From contig JAJYXA010000037.1 in NCBI GenBank assembly GCA_021791235.1, positions 1 through 9,586 of the forward strand: 9,586 nucleotides of DNA, in the 5' to 3' direction. A program made the position numbers and the translations under genes. The first letter of the stretch is position 1; every line of letters begins with the position of its first letter. Shown piece after piece: positions 6,703-9,586 of the stretch. The DNA comes from Pseudomonadota bacterium (lineage in GTDB: Bacteria; Pseudomonadota; Gammaproteobacteria; Burkholderiales; Thiobacillaceae). Below the pieces are notes generated by a model, which was not told where the DNA came from, searched no databases, and saw only the letters and a program-made list of their open reading frames with translations.

Positions 6703-7745
6703 CCTGGCGGCGTTGCGTCGTTGGCATCGATGCCATAGGGCTCGAAGTCGACCTGTTCCGGCTTGATGGCAGCGATGATGTGGGCGAGGCTGGGCGCGTC
6801 CGCGTTGACCGGCACGGGAATGACCTGCCTGGCCTCAACGACCTGCTGCACGCGATCCCAGTTGATTTTTGGCGTATAGCGCGTCAACGCTTCCATCGCC
6901 AGCATGAACAGTCCCCCTTCGGGGCGGGGATACTCGACTATCGGGCTGGATACGCTGAGGTAGAGCAGAGCGCCTCTTTCGCCCACCATCACCGGTTGAT
7001 TGATGAAGCGCACGGGCGTACCGACGGGCACGACCGGGAAAAGGGCGGCAGCATTTTCCGGATACAAATGAATGCAGCCGTGGCTCACTTGCATGCCCAC
7101 CCCCCAGGGGCGGTTGGTGCCGTGAATGAAGATTTGCGAAAACCCGGTTTCCATGGCGAGCATGCCCATGGGATTGTTTGGGCCTGGCGGAAAGTAATCC
7201 GGAAAGTTGGTCTCACCCTGACTGCGGTGTTCCTCCTGAATGTCCTTGGGGACGACCCAGGAAGGATCCTTTTCCTTGGCGACGATGCGGGTGCTGCCCA
7301 AAGGCGTGGACCACCCAGGGCGCGAAATCCCGACAGGGTAGGTGATTACGGTCGCCGGTTCGTTGGCCTTGTGGCGGGGGAAATAGTAAAGTCGGCGCTG
7401 AGGAATGTTCACGACGATGCCGACCCAGGGCTGCGGCGGCAGGATGAATTCGGTGGGCACGACAACCCGCGTTCCCTCGCCGGGCAGCCAGACCGAAACA
7501 CCGGGATTGGCGAGGGTGATTTCCTCGTAGCCGAGGTCATAATGGCGGGCGATGTCCAGCAGGGTATTGCGCGAGTCGGCGGTCACCACATGAATTTGAC
7601 CGACGATCGTGCTGCCATCGGTGGGCAGGGGAAACGTCGCCCCCCATCCGGGGGCGGCCCAAAACAGAAGCAAGAGCACAAGCCTGTGCAAACCGGAAAC
7701 CGGGCGCAGGGGTGCGGGTAGCGTTAAACAAGGCGTTGATTTCAT
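6690..7745 (-). CDS. LysM-containing L,D-transpeptidase (ErfK/YbiS/YcfS type)
   Basis: A 351-residue periplasmic enzyme. An N-terminal signal peptide (hydrophobic core at about residues 20-34, ending G-W-G-A) is followed by a LysM-like peptidoglycan-binding module at about 50-97. A YkuD catalytic domain then spans about 107-250, with I-H-G-T-N at 217-221 and S-H-G-C-I-H-L at 231-237; Cys234 is the expected nucleophile and His218/His232 the assisting histidines. Family members form 3-3 crosslinks or attach Lpp to peptidoglycan; signal, LysM and YkuD order with a C-terminal extension matches the Lpp-tethering ErfK group. The residue after Cys-Ile is His where Arg is more usual. The ATG at 7745 has only a weak GAG upstream. 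The gene is divergent from another L,D-transpeptidase, with 9 bp between start codons, and an Lpp-like gene lies just beyond. Confidence 0.93.
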   Translation of the reverse strand: MKSTPCLTLPAPLRPVSGLHRLVLLLLFWAAPGWGATFPLPTDGSTIVGQIHVVTADSRNTLLDIARHYDLGYEEITLANPGVSVWLPGEGTRVVVPTEFILPPQPWVGIVVNIPQRRLYYFPRHKANEPATVITYPVGISRPGWSTPLGSTRIVAKEKDPSWVVPKDIQEEHRSQGETNFPDYFPPGPNNPMGMLAMETGFSQIFIHGTNRPWGVGMQVSHGCIHLYPENAAALFPVVPVGTPVRFINQPVMVGERGALLYLSVSSPIVEYPRPEGGLFMLAMEALTRYTPKINWDRVQQVVEARQVIPVPVNADAPSLAHIIAAIKPEQVDFEPYGIDANDATPPGAPR

Positions 7746-7754
7746 AAACTGCTC

Positions 7755-8327
7755 ATGAGGGTTGTTTCGTTGCGACGTTGTTTAGCTGCGCTGTTGGTCG
7801 CCGTTTTTCTGTGGATACCCGCAGTCACCTGGGCAAGTGGGGGACACCCCTGGATCCTGGTGGATACCCAGGCGCTTACCCTGACGGTTCTCTCCGCGGA
7901 AAACCACGCCCTGGTTCGTTTCCACAATATTTCCATCGGGAGTGGCGGCGCTGCAGAATCGCATCGCCGGGGCGACGAGACCACGCCACGCGGCATTTTC
8001 CATGTGTCGTGGATAGATCGCCAGAGCCGTTTCGGTACGTTCTACGGGCTGGATTATCCCTCAGCACGCATCGCCCGCCGCGCCTATGTCGAAGGAGACA
8101 TCAGCGAGGCTGAATTTGACGCCATCATGCAGGCCTTGCGACACCATCGCACTCCGCCTCAGAACACATCGCTCGGCGGCCAGCTGGGTATTCACGGTCT
8201 GGGTCGCGGCGACCCCAGCGTCCAGCAGGCAGTCAACTGGACCGACGGCTGCGTGGCGCTCACCAACCGGCAAATCCGGCAGCTTGCACGCTGGGTAGCC
8301 GTGGGCACCCGAGTGGTCATCCGCTGA
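7755..8327 (+). CDS. Second L,D-transpeptidase-like (YkuD) protein, short form
   Basis: This 190-residue protein has a cleavable signal peptide (R-R-C-L-A-A-L-L-V, ending T-W-A-S at 25-28) and a single YkuD domain with no LysM. Key residues are T-P-R-G at 77-80, G-I-H-G-L-G at 145-150 (His147) and N-W-T-D-G-C-V-A-L at 161-169, with Cys166 as nucleophile. The TDGC form replaces the usual SHGC, as seen in YafK-like relatives, so the exact reaction (crosslinking, tethering or its reversal) is uncertain. It is the only plus-strand gene here. The ATG at 7755 has no clear ribosome binding site; a TTG at 7770 has GAGGG eight bases upstream and still leaves a usable signal peptide, so it may be the true start. 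The gene converges with the lipoprotein gene at 8438-8776. Confidence 0.9.
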   Translation: MRVVSLRRCLAALLVAVFLWIPAVTWASGGHPWILVDTQALTLTVLSAENHALVRFHNISIGSGGAAESHRRGDETTPRGIFHVSWIDRQSRFGTFYGLDYPSARIARRAYVEGDISEAEFDAIMQALRHHRTPPQNTSLGGQLGIHGLGRGDPSVQQAVNWTDGCVALTNRQIRQLARWVAVGTRVVIR

Positions 8328-8365
8328 AATCCGGCGCCCCTCGTCGTTGGCAAACACCAAGGCAT

Positions 8366-8386
8366 CGCCATGCATGCCGCATGGCG
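8366..8386. terminator. Hairpin between convergent genes (possible bidirectional terminator)
   Basis: A perfect 8-bp inverted repeat (CGCCATGC / GCATGGCG) with a 5-base loop sits 39 bp after the transpeptidase stop and 52 bp beyond the lipoprotein stop. No clear T-run follows on either strand. Its place in the short gap between two converging genes supports a transcript-end role. Confidence 0.4.
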
Positions 8387-8429
8387 TCCGAGGACAGATG
8401 ATGCCAAGGCATCCCCGCCCTCCCAGCCC

Positions 8430-8448
8430 TGCAGAAATTATTTCTGCA
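8430..8448. terminator. Palindrome over the lipoprotein stop codon
   Basis: The 19-base sequence TGCAGAAATTATTTCTGCA is a perfect 9-base inverted repeat around one central base. It covers the last codons (Met-Gln-Lys) and TAA stop of the minus-strand lipoprotein gene. Read on the plus strand it is followed by a pyrimidine-rich TCGTCTTCTT, so it may help end plus-strand transcripts. As an RNA hairpin the stem would be about six or seven pairs. Confidence 0.35.
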
Positions 8449-8776
8449 TCGTCTTCTTGAACATGCGGTCGATTTTCTCGGCCAGCTTCTCGACTTCGGC
8501 TTTTGCCGACTCGGCAGTGGAATTGGCTTGGTCGGCAGTCGACTTGGCAGCGTTGGCGTTGGCGTTGGCCTCATCGGCCTTCTGCGACGCCTGGGCAGCT
8601 GCAGCCTTGGCGGCATTGGCGTTGGCGTCGGCCTCGTTGGCCTTCTGCAAGGCCTGGTCCGCAGTGGTCTGGGCCTTGGTCACATTATCGGTCGTGGCGC
8701 ATCCGCCCAGCAACGCAACGCAAAAAAGCGAAGTGCCAAGAATGGAAAGGGTTTTGTACGAGCATGCCTGGTTCAT
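8438..8776 (-). CDS. Alanine-zipper outer membrane lipoprotein (Lpp/OprI-like)
   Basis: A 112-residue lipoprotein. The signal peptide ends in the lipobox L-L-G-G-C with Cys26; the next residues are Ala-Thr, consistent with outer membrane localisation. From about residue 34 to 104 the sequence is a continuous Ala-rich helix made of heptads, ending K-L-A-E-K-I-D-R-M-F-K-K and a C-terminal Lys112. Lpp and OprI are trimeric alanine-zipper lipoproteins joined to peptidoglycan through their terminal lysine; the same end is present here, though I infer rather than see attachment. Part of the coil is a 21-residue duplication (residues 44-64 and 65-85). The mature part is about 87 residues, longer than E. 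coli Lpp (58). The start at 8776 has GGAG about seven bases upstream. The L,D-transpeptidase genes next door encode the kind of enzyme that would attach it. Confidence 0.88.
   Translation of the reverse strand: MNQACSYKTLSILGTSLFCVALLGGCATTDNVTKAQTTADQALQKANEADANANAAKAAAAQASQKADEANANANAAKSTADQANSTAESAKAEVEKLAEKIDRMFKKTMQK
8522..8647 (-). repeat. 21-residue (63-bp) tandem repeat in the lipoprotein coil
   Basis: Two adjacent units (8585-8647 and 8522-8584) encode 21 residues each, three heptads, beginning Q-K-A-N-E-A-D-A-N-A-N-A-A-K and Q-K-A-D-E-A-N-A-N-A-N-A-A-K. The unit size keeps the coiled-coil register, so the duplication lengthens the helix by whole turns of the supercoil without breaking it. 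Confidence 0.8.
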
Positions 8777-8809
8777 ATTATTGCTCCAAATTTAAAGTTC
8801 TTAGAAAAC

Positions 8810-8856
8810 GCCGCACAAGCTAAACGCGGCTGGGCTGTTAACTCAGTCAGCCCGCC
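8810..8856 (-). promoter_or_regulatory. Two overlapping stem-loops in the lipoprotein leader
   Basis: In minus-strand sense, GGCGGGCTG pairs with CAGCCC-A-GCC (8828-8856), giving 6 bp plus 3 bp across a one-base bulge. A second stem, GCCGC with GCGGC (8826-8830 with 8810-8814), shares the 3' arm of the first and is followed by GTTTTCT. The two stems compete for the same bases, and the second resembles a weak terminator. Both lie between the candidate promoter and the start codon. A role in mRNA stability or attenuation is possible but unproven. Confidence 0.35.
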
Positions 8857-8887
8857 AGAATGCGGACCTCCCGAGATGCTTACATAC

Positions 8888-8916
8888 AATATAAGCAGGA
8901 CATGTAGAAATGAAAA
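8888..8916 (-). promoter_or_regulatory. Candidate sigma-70 promoter of the lipoprotein gene
   Basis: On the minus strand TTTTCA (8911-8916) and TATATT (8888-8893) are separated by exactly 17 bases. The -10 matches the consensus at five of six positions and the -35 at four. Transcription would start near 8881, leaving a leader of roughly 105 bases before the ATG at 8776. This is the most AT-rich stretch of the window, as expected for the promoter of an abundant Lpp-like protein. Confidence 0.55.
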
Positions 8917-8972
8917 CCGGATTTTGGTTCCTCGGTCGAAGGATGAGACATCAAAAGTTCCATTTCATGACC

Positions 8973-9040
8973 GAAAGTCCCGTTCAATGCGCGCCGCGGG
9001 CGACCGGAAAGTCCCGTTCAATGCGCGCCGCTGGCGACCG
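8973..9040. repeat. 34-bp tandem duplication covering the exporter stop codon
   Basis: Two adjacent 34-bp units (9007-9040 and 8973-9006) differ at one base only (9032 versus 8998). The first, in minus-strand sense, encodes the last residues (P-V-A-S-G-A-H) and TGA of the exporter; the second repeats that end downstream of the stop. A looser third copy of the GGGACTTTC part may be present as GGAACTTTT near 8952-8960. Confidence 0.85.
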
Positions 9041-9586
9041 GAGCGGCCCCCTGTCTGGGCGGCCTGGCCAGCCAGACCAGCAGCATCAGGGCGACAAAGA
9101 AGCAGCCTGACAGCCAGAAGATGTCGTTGGTCGCCAGCAGCACTGCCTGCTGGCTGATGATCCGGTCCAGCATGGCCGGATCCGTCGCCGGATTGGCGAG
9201 GTTGCCGAGGGCGTCCGTAATCGTCGGGTCGAAGGCCGAGACGTGCGAAGTCAGGATGCTGTGGTGGAACGCAGCGCGACGGTCCCACAGCGTGATGCTG
9301 AGGGAAGTACCAAAACTGCCGGCCAGGATACGGGAGAAATTCGACAGGCCGGTGGCGCTGGGCATCATCTGGGGCGGAATGCCCGCCAGGGTCAGGGCGG
9401 TCAGCGGCACGAAGAAGGTCGCGACACCGAAGCCCATCAGCAGGCGCGGGATCACGATGTGCTGAAAGGTGACGTCGGTGTTGAAATTGCTGTTCCAGAA
9501 CGCCACCGCGGCGAACACGGCGAAGCTGAAGGTGGCCCAGATGCGCAGGTCGATCCTGTGCATGTTCTTGCCGACGAAAGCGGACA
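9018..9586 (-). CDS. EmrB/QacA-type (DHA2) multidrug efflux transporter, C-terminal part
   Basis: The frame continues past the right edge, so about 188 C-terminal residues are visible; upstream of the Met at 9563 the frame still encodes S-A-F-V-G-K-N. It shows the last membrane segments of a 14-helix major facilitator: a helix after R-I-D-L-R-I-W, one in P-R-L-L-M-G-F-G-V-A-T-F-F-V-P, a segment in the conserved S-A-T-G-L-S-N-F-S-R-I-L-A-G-S-F-G-T-S, a long extracellular loop, and a final helix ending W-L-A-R-P. The pattern is typical of EmrB, the inner-membrane proton-driven pump that works with an EmrA adaptor and an outer membrane channel. The partner genes would lie beyond the edge. The protein ends G-A-H within the first unit of the 34-bp tandem duplication. 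Confidence 0.9.
   Translation of the reverse strand, partial: SAFVGKNMHRIDLRIWATFSFAVFAAVAFWNSNFNTDVTFQHIVIPRLLMGFGVATFFVPLTALTLAGIPPQMMPSATGLSNFSRILAGSFGTSLSITLWDRRAAFHHSILTSHVSAFDPTITDALGNLANPATDPAMLDRIISQQAVLLATNDIFWLSGCFFVALMLLVWLARPPRQGAAPVASGAH

Noticed and set aside
8357..8413. Direct repeat CCAAGGCATC (8357-8366 and 8404-8413) between the convergent genes
   Set aside because: Ten bases repeated once in a short gap, with no flanking duplication or mobile-element feature; too little to interpret.
8969..9042. A CRISPR-like array from the repeated 34-bp unit
   Set aside because: The two copies abut with no spacer, one copy lies in coding sequence, and no cas gene is present.

Overview
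The window reads as chromosomal DNA from a GC-rich Gram-negative proteobacterium. Outer-membrane and periplasmic gene types (a lipocalin lipoprotein, an Lpp/OprI-like lipoprotein, two L,D-transpeptidases, a Tat-exported molybdoenzyme) exclude Gram-positives. The mix of small conserved proteins suggests a betaproteobacterium, perhaps Rhodocyclales; that placement is an inference from family resemblance. I see no rRNA, tRNA, CRISPR array or intact mobile element. Every gene except one is on the minus strand, and no gene-free stretch exceeds 300 bases.

Layout, read in the minus-strand direction from the right edge. First comes the 3' part of an EmrB/QacA-type multidrug exporter (9018-9586), whose stop codon lies in a 34-bp tandem duplication. 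Next is a small alanine-zipper lipoprotein ending in lysine (8438-8776), with a good candidate promoter and stem-loops in its leader. It converges with a plus-strand L,D-transpeptidase (7755-8327). That gene is head-to-head, with 9 bp between start codons, with a second, LysM-carrying L,D-transpeptidase (6690-7745). The lipoprotein and the two transpeptidases form a plausible envelope-anchoring cluster: Braun-type lipoproteins are attached to peptidoglycan through a C-terminal lysine by this enzyme class. A small zinc-ribbon protein of unknown function follows (6207-6470).

The core of the window is a compact molybdenum-hydroxylase operon (1798-6081). It encodes a [2Fe-2S] subunit, a large Tat-exported molybdopterin subunit of the isoquinoline-1-oxidoreductase type, an XdhC maturation factor and a MocA-like molybdopterin cytidylyltransferase. 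Gaps between these genes are 14, 2 and 5 bp. Together they make a self-contained set: build the cytosine-dinucleotide cofactor, sulfurate and insert it, then export the folded two-subunit enzyme. No FAD subunit is present, so electrons probably go to a periplasmic or membrane acceptor. The substrate cannot be read from the sequence.

Downstream on the same strand are a 65-residue membrane protein, a Blc-type lipocalin lipoprotein, a macrodomain ADP-ribose hydrolase and the start of a FUSC-type membrane protein cut by the left edge. Close spacing of the last three suggests co-transcription, but no functional link to the molybdoenzyme is evident. I did not find a clearly new system; the best leads are the lipoprotein/transpeptidase cluster, the emrB-end duplication, the lipoprotein leader and the uncharacterised zinc-ribbon protein.
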